Part shown: one piece after another, positions 17,378 to 27,321 of the stretch
How positions within the stretch are numbered: the first letter of the stretch is position 1
Layout: every line of letters starts with the position of its first letter
Assembly (NCBI GenBank): GCA_035638255.1
Contig: DASRAJ010000051.1
Span: 38,768-102,767, forward strand
Direction of reading: 5' to 3'
DNA: 64,000 nt
Source: DASRAJ01 sp035638255
GTDB taxonomy: Bacteria; Bacteroidota; Bacteroidia; Chitinophagales; UBA10324
The notes under the pieces: model-generated
What the model was told of the DNA's origin: nothing
What the model saw: the letters and a program-made list of their open reading frames with translations, nothing else
Databases searched by the model: none
Program-made: the position numbers and the translations under genes

Positions 17378-17511
17378 CCTGTTGTTATACTGATAAAATA
17401 AGCGGCTATTAAAAATATTTTGTTAGTGATTCTGACAATAAAATCCCCAACACTTTGTTTACTTTTTCCATCTCTTTTTGATTTCCCGGAAAATTAACTT
17501 CTTCACCAACC

Positions 17512-20500
17512 ATGAAACACTCACTCAAATCCCTTGTGGTTTTTGCGGTCGCATGTTCTCTCTTCATGGGCTGCGCCAACACCGGCAACCTGCTCAAACT
17601 GGATCATACCAACTTTACCGACGAGATTGCCACCGATCAAAATCTCTCCTTCACTTTTACTTCTGACCTGGCTCCTGATTCGCTGCAGCAACAGTGGGAT
17701 ACCACGCAGTACATTTCTTTCTCTCCGGCGGTGAGAGGAAAGTTCAGGTGGAATTCTTCGAGAGAGCTCATCTTCTCACCTTCCGAAACGTTTGCGCCCA
17801 GCACTGACTTTACGGCGCAACTCACAAGCAATCTTTTCAAACATTCCAAAACAAAACTCCAATTGCCGAAAGAGAAGACGGTGAAGTTTCACACGCCCTA
17901 CCTGCTTATGGCAAATGCACAACTCTTCTGGTCCTCATCGCAAAAAAATCCGGGTGCTGTAGAAGTGCGTGCTAACATGGTCTTCAACTGCAAAGTGAAA
18001 CCGAATGACCTGCAAAAGAAGCTGCACATTTTTGTGAATGAAAAAGAAGTGCCCTTCGATGTGCTGAGTGGCAACCCTGACTACTCAATCGGGATTTCCA
18101 TCGCTGATGTGAGAGGTGAATCCAAGGAAAGCATTCCGCTGAAAATTGAAATTGATCCGGGACTTCCGTGCGTCGGCAGCGCCTACACCACGAAAGACAA
18201 AATGGAATTCACTGCTGAAGTTCCGGCGAAGGAAAGAATTATGGTGACCCAGATGACGGCGAGTTTTGTTGAAAGCGAAGGAGTCATCAACGTATTCACC
18301 AATCAGCCCGTGCTGAATGATAATCTTAGCACGCTGATTACTCTGGATCCAAACGTTTCCATCACGGTAGAGAAACTGGACAATGGTTTTGCACTCAAAG
18401 GCGATTTCGAAACAGACAAGTCATACACGGTTACCATCTCGAAAGAGCTGAAAGGAATTTTTGGTTTCATGCTTGGAGATAACTATTCGCAAAATGTTTC
18501 TTTCGGTGCGCTCGAGCCGATGATCGCTTTTACCAGTGATAAAGGAATGTACCTCTCATCACGCGGCTCGCGCAACGTGGCGATCAGCATTGCCTCAATC
18601 AGCAAGATCAAAGTTTCTGTCGTGCGCATTTATGAAAACAACATTCTCAATTTCATGCGCAGCGGAAATGACTATGGATATTATAGTGAAGAACTCGGCA
18701 GCGGTGAGTATAGCTATCATGAATACAATTATTACAACTTTGAAAATTTCGGGGATGTAGTGTCAGAAAAAAATTATGATGTGCAATCACTGACCAAACA
18801 AGGCAACGTCCGGTTGCTCAACCTGAGTCTTGATGAGCTGGACTACAATGATAAGTTCAAAGGAATGTATCTGCTGAAAATTCAGGATGCCGATCATCAG
18901 TACCTGCAGCAATCAAAATTTGTTTCGCTCTCTGATATTGGATTGATAGCGCGTGAAGGGCAAGATGAAGTATATGTATTCGCGAATTCAATTCTCTCAA
19001 CGGATCCGCAGCAGGGTGTCAAAGTGAATTTCATTTCCACCAACAATCAAACTGTAGGTACGGCAACAACAGATGGTAATGGGGTTGCCATTTTGAAAAA
19101 TGCGAAAGCCACACTCGGAAAATTCCAACTGGGAATGATCACCTGTTCGCTTGGTGATGATTTCAATTTCATGGTGCTCGATAATGCGCATGTTGAGACT
19201 TCAAGATATGATGTAGCAGGAAAGTATAGTAATGATGCACACCTCGATGCGTTCATTTACGGTGATCGTGACATCTATCGCCCGGGTGACAGCGTGCATG
19301 TGAACACCGTAGTGCGAACGGAAGACTGGAAAGTGATGAAAGATGTTCCGATGAAAATAAAATTGCTGTTGCCTTCCGGAAAAGAATACCAATCACTCAA
19401 GCAAACACCCGATGACCAGGGAGCATTTGAGACAACATTCTATTTGCCACCCGCGATCATCACCGGATTGTACACGATTGAAGTTCTTTCAGGCAATGAT
19501 GTTTACATTGCAGGGAAACAAATTAGTGTTGAAGAATTTGTTCCCGACAGAATCAAGGTCACTACGCAGGTTGATAAACCAGCAGCGAGGCCGGGTGAAA
19601 AAATAACTACTGCTATCACAGCAACGAACCTCTTCGGTCCTCCTGCGGCGAATAGAAATTATGAAGTGGAATTGCAGTTGAACAGAAAAGATTTTTACTC
19701 GAAGAAATATAATGACTACCATTTTGCCATTCACACGGGCGAGCAAATCAATATAGAAAATGTGGTGAGAAACGGAAAGACGGATGAGGCCGGAAAGGCG
19801 AGTGAGATCTTTGATCTCCCTGTCTACACTGATATAGGCATTCTTCAGGGAAATGTTTTTACTACGGTGTTTGATGAAACCGGAAGACCTGTTCACCAGA
19901 TCAGTGACTTCAGCGTGAACACACAGGATGTTTTCTTCGGAATAAAATATTTTGATCAATGGGTGAGCACCCGGCAACCGCTCGCGCTACAATTCATCGC
20001 ATGCAATGCTGCGGGGCAAGCCACGAATGCAACCGCGACGGTAGAAATTTACCGTTACTCGTGGGAGAATGTGATTGAGCAATCCGGTGGCAGGTACCGC
20101 TACAATTCTCAGCGAAAGGATATGCTCGTTTCAAAAAAGAATATTTCCCTTAATGCTTCAGGTGGCAATATTTCCTTCACACCTTACAACTCCGGCGAGT
20201 ATGAAGTGCGCATTTCGCGCCCCGGTGCTGATACGTATGTTGCTCTGGAGCTTTACGCTTATGGATGGGGTGATACACAGAATACATCCTTCGAAGTAAG
20301 TAATGAAGGAGAAGTGGATCTGCAGCTCGACAAAGAAAGTTACATCGTTGGTGACAAAGCACAAGTACTTCTGAAGTCTCCTTTCGAAGGAAAAATCTTA
20401 GTGACTGTTGAGCGCGGCGATGTGTTCGATTACTATTATCTCAACACCGATAAAAAAGCTGCAAGCATTTCTATTCCCATTAAGGATGAGTTTCTTCCGA

Positions 20501-22932
20501 ACGTTTACATCTCTGCCACTGCCATCAGGAAACTAACAGGCAATCAGCTTCCGCTTACAGTAGCACGCGGATATGTTGCATTGAAAGTGAGTAAGGATGA
20601 AACAAAACTTCCTGTGGCAATTACTGCTGCAGAAATGTCACGGTCAAAAACGAAGCAACACATCAGCGTGAAAACTGCGCCCAATGCTGAACTCACAATT
20701 GCTGTTGTTGATGAAGGAATTCTTCAACTGAAAAATACCAAGACTCCTGATCCGTATAAATTTTTCTATGCGCAACGTGCGCTTGAAGTTCGTTCATTCG
20801 ATCTGTATCCGTATCTCTTTCCGGAGTATGCAACATCTGCTCTGAGTGGTGACATGGCTGAAGCAATGGCCAAACGCACAAACCCTTTCACGGTAAAACG
20901 ATTTAACCTCGTTGCATTGTGGAGTGGAATTTTGAAAGCAGATGGTAGCGGGAATGCTTCTTTCGATGTAAACATTCCGCAATTCTCGGGCGCACTCCGG
21001 GTGATGGCTGTTGCATACAAAGACAATGCATTCGGATCTGCAGAGAAGATGATGAAGGTGGCTGACCCAATTGTAATCAGCACGGCGCTGCCACGGTTCC
21101 TTTCACCAAAAGATACTGTGCGAGTTCCGGTTACGCTTTCCAACACCACAGCAAAAGCAACGGATGTAAAGGCAGAAATTTCCGTCACTGGCCCGCTCAC
21201 CATTTCAAGCTCAAAAACCCAAACGACAACATTGAAAGCAAACAGTGAAGGGCAAATTGAATTTGCTGTGCTCGCTTCCAATGCACTCGGAGTAGCAAGT
21301 GTAACGATCACTGTAAATGGTGTGGGAGAGAAATTTACGGATCAAACCAATATCGCTGTTCGGCCCGCTTCCTCACTCACAAAACAAACAGGCAGTGGAG
21401 TGATACAAGGAGGACAATCTCAAACACTTTCACTGAAAGCGAATATGTTCCCGGGTACAATGGATGCCAAACTCGTGATCAGCAAATCACCGATGACGGA
21501 ATTTTGCAAAGACCTTCGCTCCCTTCTTCAATATCCGTGGGGTTGCGTGGAGCAAACGGTCAGTGCTGCATTTCCACAGTTATATTATCGTGATCTGGCA
21601 AAATCAATCGGGCAGGAAAACAATGCCATCGTTTTCAATCCCGATTACAATGTGACGCAGGCAATCAAAAAGATCGAGAGCATGCAACTGTATGACGGCG
21701 CAATCAGTTATTGGCCCGGCGGCGACTATGAAAGCTGGTGGGGCTCTGCTTACGCTGCTCATTTTTTACTTGAAGCAAAGAAGGCGGGCTTCGAAGTGAA
21801 TGATAATATCCTCAACAAAATTTTTTCTTACCTGCAGCAAAAAGTAAAAGAACACAACACGGAAGATTGGTATTACTGGGATGAGCATGACATTGCACGA
21901 AGGGTCACTGTATGGTCGCGCTCCACGTTTTATTCCATGTTCGTGCTCGGGCTCTCCGGAAAATACGATCAATCGGCAATGAACTATTACAAAGCGAATG
22001 GTGAGATGCTGACTCCTGATTCGAAGTATATGCTGGCTGCAACATTTTATCTCGCAGGAAATCGAAACAGCTTCAAAGATTTGTTACCTGAAGCGTGGGC
22101 AAAAGACAGATCAATGCGTGCTTTCGGCGGAAGTTTTTATTCTGATGTTCGTGATGAAGCGCTCGCGTTGTATGTGTTGCTCGAAGCTGATCCGAATAAT
22201 CCGCAAGTAGGAATCTTCACCAAACACCTCTCAGAGAAGTTGAGAAAAGCGTACTGGCTTTCTACCCAGGACGAAGCATTCTCCTTCATCGCTCTCGGAA
22301 AAATTGCACGTAAAGCAAACGTAAGCACCGTCACGGCTACAGTGAATGTGAATGGAAAAGCAATCGGCAACTTCAAGGGGACTGACATTACAATCAACAA
22401 AAACATTGCGGGCGAAGAGGTTTCCATTCAAACTTCAGGCAGCGGAAATCTTTATTACTTCTGGGAAGTGAATGGCATTGATGTCTCGGGAAAGATCAGG
22501 GAAGAAGACAGCTACCTCAAGGTGCGCAAAACATTTTACAACCGGTATGGTCAAGTGATGATACCCACAGCCATTAATCAAAATGAGATGCTCGTGGTGA
22601 AGGTGACGGTAGAAACGGTGGACTACAATTCGTCCGTAGAAAATGTGGCCGTCACGGATCTGCTGCCTGCGGGATTTGAAATTGAAAATCCGCGCATCAG
22701 CGCTGTGCCTGATCTTGATTGGATCAAGGATGCATCATCGTATGACTACATGGACATTCGTGATGACCGTATCACATTCTTCTGCACTGCAACCGGCAAA
22801 GAGAAAAATTTCTACTATGTGGTTCGTGCCGTGTCAAAAGGATTGTACCACATGGGACCGGCAAGTGCTGATGCGATGTACAATGGTGAGTATCATAGTT
22901 ATTGGGGAGCAGGAGAGGTAGTGGTGAAGTGA
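17512..22932 (+). CDS. Alpha-2-macroglobulin family lipoprotein with thioester motif
   Basis: An 1806-residue lipoprotein: signal peptide with a lipobox ending at Cys21 (SLFMGC). It has MG1-type N-terminal domains, an MG2 domain (DRDIYRPGDSVHVNTVV near residue 590), an A2M central domain, the thioester motif GCVEQ at residues 1344-1348 (Cys1345, Gln1348), then the alpha/alpha thioester domain (QLYDGAISYWPGG) and a receptor-binding-like C-terminal domain. Bacterial relatives are thought to trap proteases covalently in the periplasm and are often encoded beside penicillin-binding protein 1C. Here a PBP1C gene lies about 22 kb further on and not adjacent. Monocistronic. Confidence 0.93.
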   Translation: MKHSLKSLVVFAVACSLFMGCANTGNLLKLDHTNFTDEIATDQNLSFTFTSDLAPDSLQQQWDTTQYISFSPAVRGKFRWNSSRELIFSPSETFAPSTDFTAQLTSNLFKHSKTKLQLPKEKTVKFHTPYLLMANAQLFWSSSQKNPGAVEVRANMVFNCKVKPNDLQKKLHIFVNEKEVPFDVLSGNPDYSIGISIADVRGESKESIPLKIEIDPGLPCVGSAYTTKDKMEFTAEVPAKERIMVTQMTASFVESEGVINVFTNQPVLNDNLSTLITLDPNVSITVEKLDNGFALKGDFETDKSYTVTISKELKGIFGFMLGDNYSQNVSFGALEPMIAFTSDKGMYLSSRGSRNVAISIASISKIKVSVVRIYENNILNFMRSGNDYGYYSEELGSGEYSYHEYNYYNFENFGDVVSEKNYDVQSLTKQGNVRLLNLSLDELDYNDKFKGMYLLKIQDADHQYLQQSKFVSLSDIGLIAREGQDEVYVFANSILSTDPQQGVKVNFISTNNQTVGTATTDGNGVAILKNAKATLGKFQLGMITCSLGDDFNFMVLDNAHVETSRYDVAGKYSNDAHLDAFIYGDRDIYRPGDSVHVNTVVRTEDWKVMKDVPMKIKLLLPSGKEYQSLKQTPDDQGAFETTFYLPPAIITGLYTIEVLSGNDVYIAGKQISVEEFVPDRIKVTTQVDKPAARPGEKITTAITATNLFGPPAANRNYEVELQLNRKDFYSKKYNDYHFAIHTGEQINIENVVRNGKTDEAGKASEIFDLPVYTDIGILQGNVFTTVFDETGRPVHQISDFSVNTQDVFFGIKYFDQWVSTRQPLALQFIACNAAGQATNATATVEIYRYSWENVIEQSGGRYRYNSQRKDMLVSKKNISLNASGGNISFTPYNSGEYEVRISRPGADTYVALELYAYGWGDTQNTSFEVSNEGEVDLQLDKESYIVGDKAQVLLKSPFEGKILVTVERGDVFDYYYLNTDKKAASISIPIKDEFLPNVYISATAIRKLTGNQLPLTVARGYVALKVSKDETKLPVAITAAEMSRSKTKQHISVKTAPNAELTIAVVDEGILQLKNTKTPDPYKFFYAQRALEVRSFDLYPYLFPEYATSALSGDMAEAMAKRTNPFTVKRFNLVALWSGILKADGSGNASFDVNIPQFSGALRVMAVAYKDNAFGSAEKMMKVADPIVISTALPRFLSPKDTVRVPVTLSNTTAKATDVKAEISVTGPLTISSSKTQTTTLKANSEGQIEFAVLASNALGVASVTITVNGVGEKFTDQTNIAVRPASSLTKQTGSGVIQGGQSQTLSLKANMFPGTMDAKLVISKSPMTEFCKDLRSLLQYPWGCVEQTVSAAFPQLYYRDLAKSIGQENNAIVFNPDYNVTQAIKKIESMQLYDGAISYWPGGDYESWWGSAYAAHFLLEAKKAGFEVNDNILNKIFSYLQQKVKEHNTEDWYYWDEHDIARRVTVWSRSTFYSMFVLGLSGKYDQSAMNYYKANGEMLTPDSKYMLAATFYLAGNRNSFKDLLPEAWAKDRSMRAFGGSFYSDVRDEALALYVLLEADPNNPQVGIFTKHLSEKLRKAYWLSTQDEAFSFIALGKIARKANVSTVTATVNVNGKAIGNFKGTDITINKNIAGEEVSIQTSGSGNLYYFWEVNGIDVSGKIREEDSYLKVRKTFYNRYGQVMIPTAINQNEMLVVKVTVETVDYNSSVENVAVTDLLPAGFEIENPRISAVPDLDWIKDASSYDYMDIRDDRITFFCTATGKEKNFYYVVRAVSKGLYHMGPASADAMYNGEYHSYWGAGEVVVK

Positions 22933-23112
22933 TCTGATAATTTGGAGATTTGAAATAAGAATATCGGTGGCGAGAAGCCATGAGGGAAAAATATAGAGTG
23001 GTTCCTGATGCACAACACTGAGATCGTGGGTTGATTATTATTCCTATTTATTATTAAATTTCCTTTAGAAATATATCTTGTAATTGCTATATTTCGGAAC
23101 AATACTCACATC

Positions 23113-25359
23113 ATGAAAAAGGTAATTTTCTTAATTGAGTTAATTCTCGCTTCTCTGCTTTTATTATTGTCTCATCAGAATTTTCTAAAGGCTCAAACAA
23201 GAGCCATTGACTCATTAAAAGAAGTTCTTGAAACCCCAAAAGAAGATAGCAATAAAATAAATATATTGAATAAGCTGGGGTATGAACTTTGGGAAATGGG
23301 TGAATTCAAGCAATCACTTGATTATGCAAACAGACAATTGAGACTTGTCGAAAAGCTTGGCTATAAAAAGAAATTATCTAATGCATATAATAGAATAGGG
23401 GCAGCCAATTTATCACTTGGTAATAATGACGAAGCTCTCAATTATTTTGGGAAAGAATTAAAAACCTCAACAGAATTAGGTGACAGTGAAAATATGTCTA
23501 TTGCTTTACGCAATATTGCTAATACTTATACCTATCAGGGATACCTGGATTCTGCATTAATCTACAATTTCAAATCTTTAGCTATCTTCAAGGGAAGCGA
23601 AGATAAGAGCCAAATTGCCCGATGTTATTCAAACATTGGAACTATTTATGGGGCACAACAAAACTTTGTTGCCGGCTTAGAGTATGACTTGCGTGCATTA
23701 AGGCTTTTTGAGGAATTGGGCGATCAAAAAAGGGTAGCGACGGCATATTTGAGTATAGGAACGATATATAGAGATAGAGATAATTTCCAGGAAGGTCTGA
23801 ATTATTATTTTAAAGGATTAGAAATTTGCCAAAATATTGATGATAAGGTGAAGAGTGCTAAGTTTCTTATAAACATTGCGACTATTTATTTTGATCAGAG
23901 TAATTATCAGGAGGCACTTGAATATTATCTAAAAGGACTTAGAATGCAGGAGGAACTTGGTGACAAAAGTATGGTCGCTGCTTCTAGTCACGATATTGGT
24001 GATTTATATAGGGAACAGGGTAACTATTCGGAAGCTTTGAAATATTTCGCAAAGAGTTTAAAGCTTAGTAAGGAAATTGGAAATAAAACTGTGATCATAC
24101 GGAATTATTTCAGTCTTGGTAATTTATTCTACGCGCAGGGCAGATTTCCGGAAGCATTGGATTCGATAAATACGGGACTCGCCATGGCAAAAGAAATTGG
24201 TGGTGAAAAAGGCTCTATTGCAGGTGCATATTATACCTTGTCGGACATATATTTTAAGATGCATAACCTTGACAGCACCTATCATTACTTTAAGCTGTAT
24301 TCAGAAATGAGGGATTCTATCCTTAATGAAGAAAATAGCAGACAGTTAAATGAGATGCAGGCGAAGTATGAAACAGAAAAAAAAGATAAGGAAATCACTC
24401 AACTCAATTTGGAAAATGAAAAACGTCAAAGCCAGCTTGCACTTCTCACACGACAACATCAAATCTCAGAATTGAATCTAATAACTGAGCAACAGCAAAA
24501 AGAATTGATCACCTCTGAGAACGAACGTAACAAGCAATCACTTCTGCTTGCCGGGAATATTCGTAAGCAGCAGCAAGACAGCATCAGTAATTTATCAGTT
24601 CAGAAAACGCTGATAACACAGCTTGCTTACAGTGAACATAACAAGCGCAATTGGTCTACGGGAGGAGGAATTGGTATTGCTGCATTATTATCACTGGTAT
24701 TTTATCAGCTCAATCGTCGCCGCCGAACAAAACATTCGCTTCAAATAAACCAATTGAATAATAAAGTTCTTCGCTCTCAGCTAAACCCTCACTTCATCTT
24801 TAATGCGCTTAACTCTATCAAAAGTTATATTCAGCAGCATCCCGAAATAGCAGGCAGCTATCTGACAAAATTCAGCCTTCTCATGCGGCAGGTACTCGAG
24901 AATTCAGAAGAAGAAAAAATAAGCCTTCAGGAAGAAATTGCCATGCTGGAAAATTATATGCAATTGGAATCCATTCTGGTGCCGCATGGATTTGATTATG
25001 ATGTTTCAGTGGATGAATCGACAGATGCTGCTAATACCATGGTGCCTCCATTAATATTTCAGCCCATGGTTGAAAATGCCATCATACATGGATTAAGACC
25101 GCTGAATAAACGAGGTAAGATCAATCTGCGATTCACAGAAACAAATGGCTTGCTCCAGGCAATCATTGAGGACAATGGTATAGGAGAATTTTCTGCGGTT
25201 GTGTCCGCAAGCAGTGGTAATAAAAAAAGATCTATGGGCATGCAGATAACACGTGAGCGAATTGAACTAATAAATCGAAAATCCCAGGTGAAAGGCTGGT
25301 TAAAACAACAATTGTTTGAGCATGGATCGAATGTAAAGATCGCAATCCCTCTTCAGTAA
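23113..25359 (+). CDS. TPR-containing sensor histidine kinase (LytS-type)
   Basis: A 748-residue protein. The N-terminal hydrophobic signal or anchor (about residues 5-28) is followed by about nine tetratricopeptide repeats (about 40-400; LNYYFKGLEICQNI, LEYYLKGLRMQEEL and similar), a coiled coil (about 400-510), a membrane helix (about 516-535) and a His_kinase domain with His560 in QLNPHFIFNALNS. The ATPase domain has PMVENAIIHGL and DNGIGE. Such kinases normally pair with a LytTR response regulator encoded directly downstream, but here only a fragment of that gene remains. AT-rich compared with the preceding gene. Confidence 0.92.
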   Translation: MKKVIFLIELILASLLLLLSHQNFLKAQTRAIDSLKEVLETPKEDSNKINILNKLGYELWEMGEFKQSLDYANRQLRLVEKLGYKKKLSNAYNRIGAANLSLGNNDEALNYFGKELKTSTELGDSENMSIALRNIANTYTYQGYLDSALIYNFKSLAIFKGSEDKSQIARCYSNIGTIYGAQQNFVAGLEYDLRALRLFEELGDQKRVATAYLSIGTIYRDRDNFQEGLNYYFKGLEICQNIDDKVKSAKFLINIATIYFDQSNYQEALEYYLKGLRMQEELGDKSMVAASSHDIGDLYREQGNYSEALKYFAKSLKLSKEIGNKTVIIRNYFSLGNLFYAQGRFPEALDSINTGLAMAKEIGGEKGSIAGAYYTLSDIYFKMHNLDSTYHYFKLYSEMRDSILNEENSRQLNEMQAKYETEKKDKEITQLNLENEKRQSQLALLTRQHQISELNLITEQQQKELITSENERNKQSLLLAGNIRKQQQDSISNLSVQKTLITQLAYSEHNKRNWSTGGGIGIAALLSLVFYQLNRRRRTKHSLQINQLNNKVLRSQLNPHFIFNALNSIKSYIQQHPEIAGSYLTKFSLLMRQVLENSEEEKISLQEEIAMLENYMQLESILVPHGFDYDVSVDESTDAANTMVPPLIFQPMVENAIIHGLRPLNKRGKINLRFTETNGLLQAIIEDNGIGEFSAVVSASSGNKKRSMGMQITRERIELINRKSQVKGWLKQQLFEHGSNVKIAIPLQ

Positions 25360-25360
25360 A

Positions 25361-25486
25361 ATTCAGATCAAAACCGTCATCCTTAATAATGTGCAGCAAA
25401 GGATTGGACTTAAAACAAGCATTGACCATTATTATCCTGAAGTCTCAGGCACGGGAAGCCCGATAACTGTTTCCGATGAAGCATAA
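25361..25486 (+). pseudogene. Truncated N-terminal relic of a LytTR-type response regulator
   Basis: Directly after the kinase stop codon a 41-codon frame reads IKTVILNNVQQRIGLKTSI and continues DHYYPEVSGTG to a stop at 25484. It fits the first beta strand, helix and second strand of a receiver domain (family pattern IKTVIIDDE...R..L...I..Y...V). The paired acidic residues are replaced by NN and there is no ATG start. The position immediately after a LytS-type kinase is where the cognate regulator belongs. The rest of the gene is gone; the next gene begins within this frame. Confidence 0.55.
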
Positions 25487-26054
25487 GGATTTTAGAAACG
25501 CAAATCGGTTCTTATTTTTCTTATCTTCACAAAAGAAAGCAAACGTGGGAAAAACGATTGAAATTATTCTCAAAAAGAAGAGAACCCGAGCCCACATTAT
25601 TGAGGATTTAAGTTTGAATTATGTTGAACGGTTGGTTTTAAAAGAAGGACACGTAGTTGATAAACCTGAACACGATTACGGCTATGATTATGTTATGACT
25701 TGTTTTTCCGAAACCGGTGAAATAGAAAATGGAAATATCTTTATGCAGTTGAAGGCTTCTGATCATTTGCTGAGAACAAAAGATAAGAAGCATCTTTTGT
25801 TCACCGTGTCAAATGCTGATCTTAAACTTTGGACCGTTGAGCCCAACCCCGTCATTTTTATTTTGTATGATGCATTGAAGGAGATTGCCTACTGGCTGTA
25901 TGTTCAACCGCACCTTAAGGTTTCGAAATCAAAGACACAAAGAATTCGTATCCCTGTTTTGAATAGAATTAATTCGCAGGCAATTCGTAAATTTGTTTCA
26001 TACAAGAATAATTTACTTAATCAACAGCAATCAATTTTTCTTCATCGTGGATAG
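25476..26054 (+). CDS. DUF4365 domain protein, predicted nuclease-like
   Basis: A 192-codon frame from an ATG at 25476. DUF4365 proteins usually begin close to the motif RTRxHxIEDLS, here at about residue 36, so the GTG at 25545 (169 residues) is the more likely start. Core landmarks: YVERLVLKEGHVVDK, HDYGYDYVM, IENGNIFMQLKASD, WTVEPNPVIFILYDA and AYWLYVQ. The spacing of the early Glu, the GYD and the QLK resembles a PD-(D/E)XK active site (inference). Domain function is not established to my knowledge. It overlaps the HicA-like gene by 8 nt, so the two are translationally coupled. Confidence 0.75.
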   Translation: MKHKDFRNANRFLFFLSSQKKANVGKTIEIILKKKRTRAHIIEDLSLNYVERLVLKEGHVVDKPEHDYGYDYVMTCFSETGEIENGNIFMQLKASDHLLRTKDKKHLLFTVSNADLKLWTVEPNPVIFILYDALKEIAYWLYVQPHLKVSKSKTQRIRIPVLNRINSQAIRKFVSYKNNLLNQQQSIFLHRG

Positions 26055-26373
26055 CAAAAATCATATCACTTATCGCAAGCTGAAATCAGAAATGGTGAGC
26101 CACGGTTTTTCAGTAAAAAAAATTCAGGGATCACATATCGTTTTTGAACATAAGCCTTCCAAGACAGTAATGCTCCTGCCATCGTACAGGAGTAACTCCA
26201 TTGTAAGTGAAGCTCATTTACTCGGGATTAAAAGACAAGTTGTAACCCGGGGATTGATTCCCGAGAAAGAGTTTCAAAAATTATTTTCACCAGGTGACTC
26301 AAATCCAAAAGTTCTGGCGGTAAGCGAACCTCCCTCACAAGACAACATTCTGCACGGGAAAGTAAATAAGTAA
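26047..26373 (+). CDS. HicA-like (YcfA/HicA fold) protein
   Basis: A 108-residue protein beginning at the GTG at 26047 that overlaps the DUF4365 stop codon (TAG at 26052-26054). The double-stranded-RNA-binding-like HicA pattern is visible: ITYRKLKSEMVSHGF, then IQGSHIVFEH with the family's conserved Gly-Ser-His, then LLPSYRSN. It is longer than ordinary HicA toxins (about 60-80 residues), with an extra C-terminal tail of about 30 residues. No HicB antitoxin gene is next to it; its partner appears to be the DUF4365 protein. The next gene is convergent, 18 nt away. Confidence 0.7.
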   Translation: MDSKNHITYRKLKSEMVSHGFSVKKIQGSHIVFEHKPSKTVMLLPSYRSNSIVSEAHLLGIKRQVVTRGLIPEKEFQKLFSPGDSNPKVLAVSEPPSQDNILHGKVNK

Positions 26374-26391
26374 GGGAGGGACTATTCAATC

Positions 26392-27315
26392 TTACTCATA
26401 GTTCTTCGCTTCCTGATACACGTTAATTTCCCCCTTCTGAGCTTTCAATCTTATTTGCTCCAAAATTTTTTTTCGATCCACATCCTTCATCTTTTCTTTT
26501 GCAATAATTCTCCAAACTTTTTCTGCAAGAAGAAAAACCCTACGCTCATTTTGAATTCCTGATTCGTGATGCTTTTGAATTTGTTCCAGCAATTCTTCAA
26601 TACCCTCATTCCTGATTGCTACAGTTTTCACTATGGGAATTTGCCAATCACCGTTCATCCTTGAAGCCGTCAGTGATTTCAGATTTTTCGCGAACCGATC
26701 GGCATCCACATGATCGGCTTTGTTTACCACGAAAATGTCTGCGATCTCCATCAATCCTGCTTTCATGGTTTGTACTTCGTCGCCGGCTTCGGGAACAAGA
26801 ACTACGATCGTGGTATCCGCCAACCCTGCAATCTCCACTTCTGACTGACCCACGCCCACCGTTTCCACAAACAAAAAATCAAATGGTGCTGACTTCATTA
26901 CATCAGTGACCTCGATGATCTTCTCACTCAATCCACCGAGTGAGCCACGAGTAGCAAGTGAGCGAATAAAAACATTCTTATGACTAAAATGCTCTGCCAT
27001 TCTAATACGATCTCCGAGCAGTGAACCGAAATTGAATGGGGAAGTAGGATCAACAGTAACCACTCCAATCTTTACATCATTGTTCTCCGAAGCAGTTCTT
27101 CCGGACAGCAGGAAACTAATCAGTGAATTCACCAGTGAGCTTTTTCCTGCACCGGGAGGACCCGTGATGCCGATGAGCGGAACATCACGAATGGAAAGTG
27201 ACTCGAGTAAAATTTCACTTCCTTCCAGATCATTTTCAACGATGGTGATGGCTCTTGCCAGCGCTTGTGAATCGCCTTGTTGTAATTGCTTTACGAGGGA
27301 AGAAACTTCAGTCAT
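26392..27315 (-). CDS. meaB: Methylmalonyl-CoA mutase-associated GTPase MeaB
   Basis: A 307-residue G3E-family GTPase that guards and reloads the B12 cofactor of methylmalonyl-CoA mutase. Walker A GPPGAGKSS, Mg-binding and switch segments VDPTSPFNFGSLLGDRIRM, ETVGVGQSE (switch II/G3), NKAD (G4). The C-terminal dimerisation helices are present. Length fits the family. It is the last gene of a run that starts with the ECF sigma factor (7 nt behind the anti-sigma gene). The mutase genes themselves are not in this window. Confidence 0.93.
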   Translation of the reverse strand: MTEVSSLVKQLQQGDSQALARAITIVENDLEGSEILLESLSIRDVPLIGITGPPGAGKSSLVNSLISFLLSGRTASENNDVKIGVVTVDPTSPFNFGSLLGDRIRMAEHFSHKNVFIRSLATRGSLGGLSEKIIEVTDVMKSAPFDFLFVETVGVGQSEVEIAGLADTTIVVLVPEAGDEVQTMKAGLMEIADIFVVNKADHVDADRFAKNLKSLTASRMNGDWQIPIVKTVAIRNEGIEELLEQIQKHHESGIQNERRVFLLAEKVWRIIAKEKMKDVDRKKILEQIRLKAQKGEINVYQEAKNYE

Positions 27316-27321
27316 GAAAGC

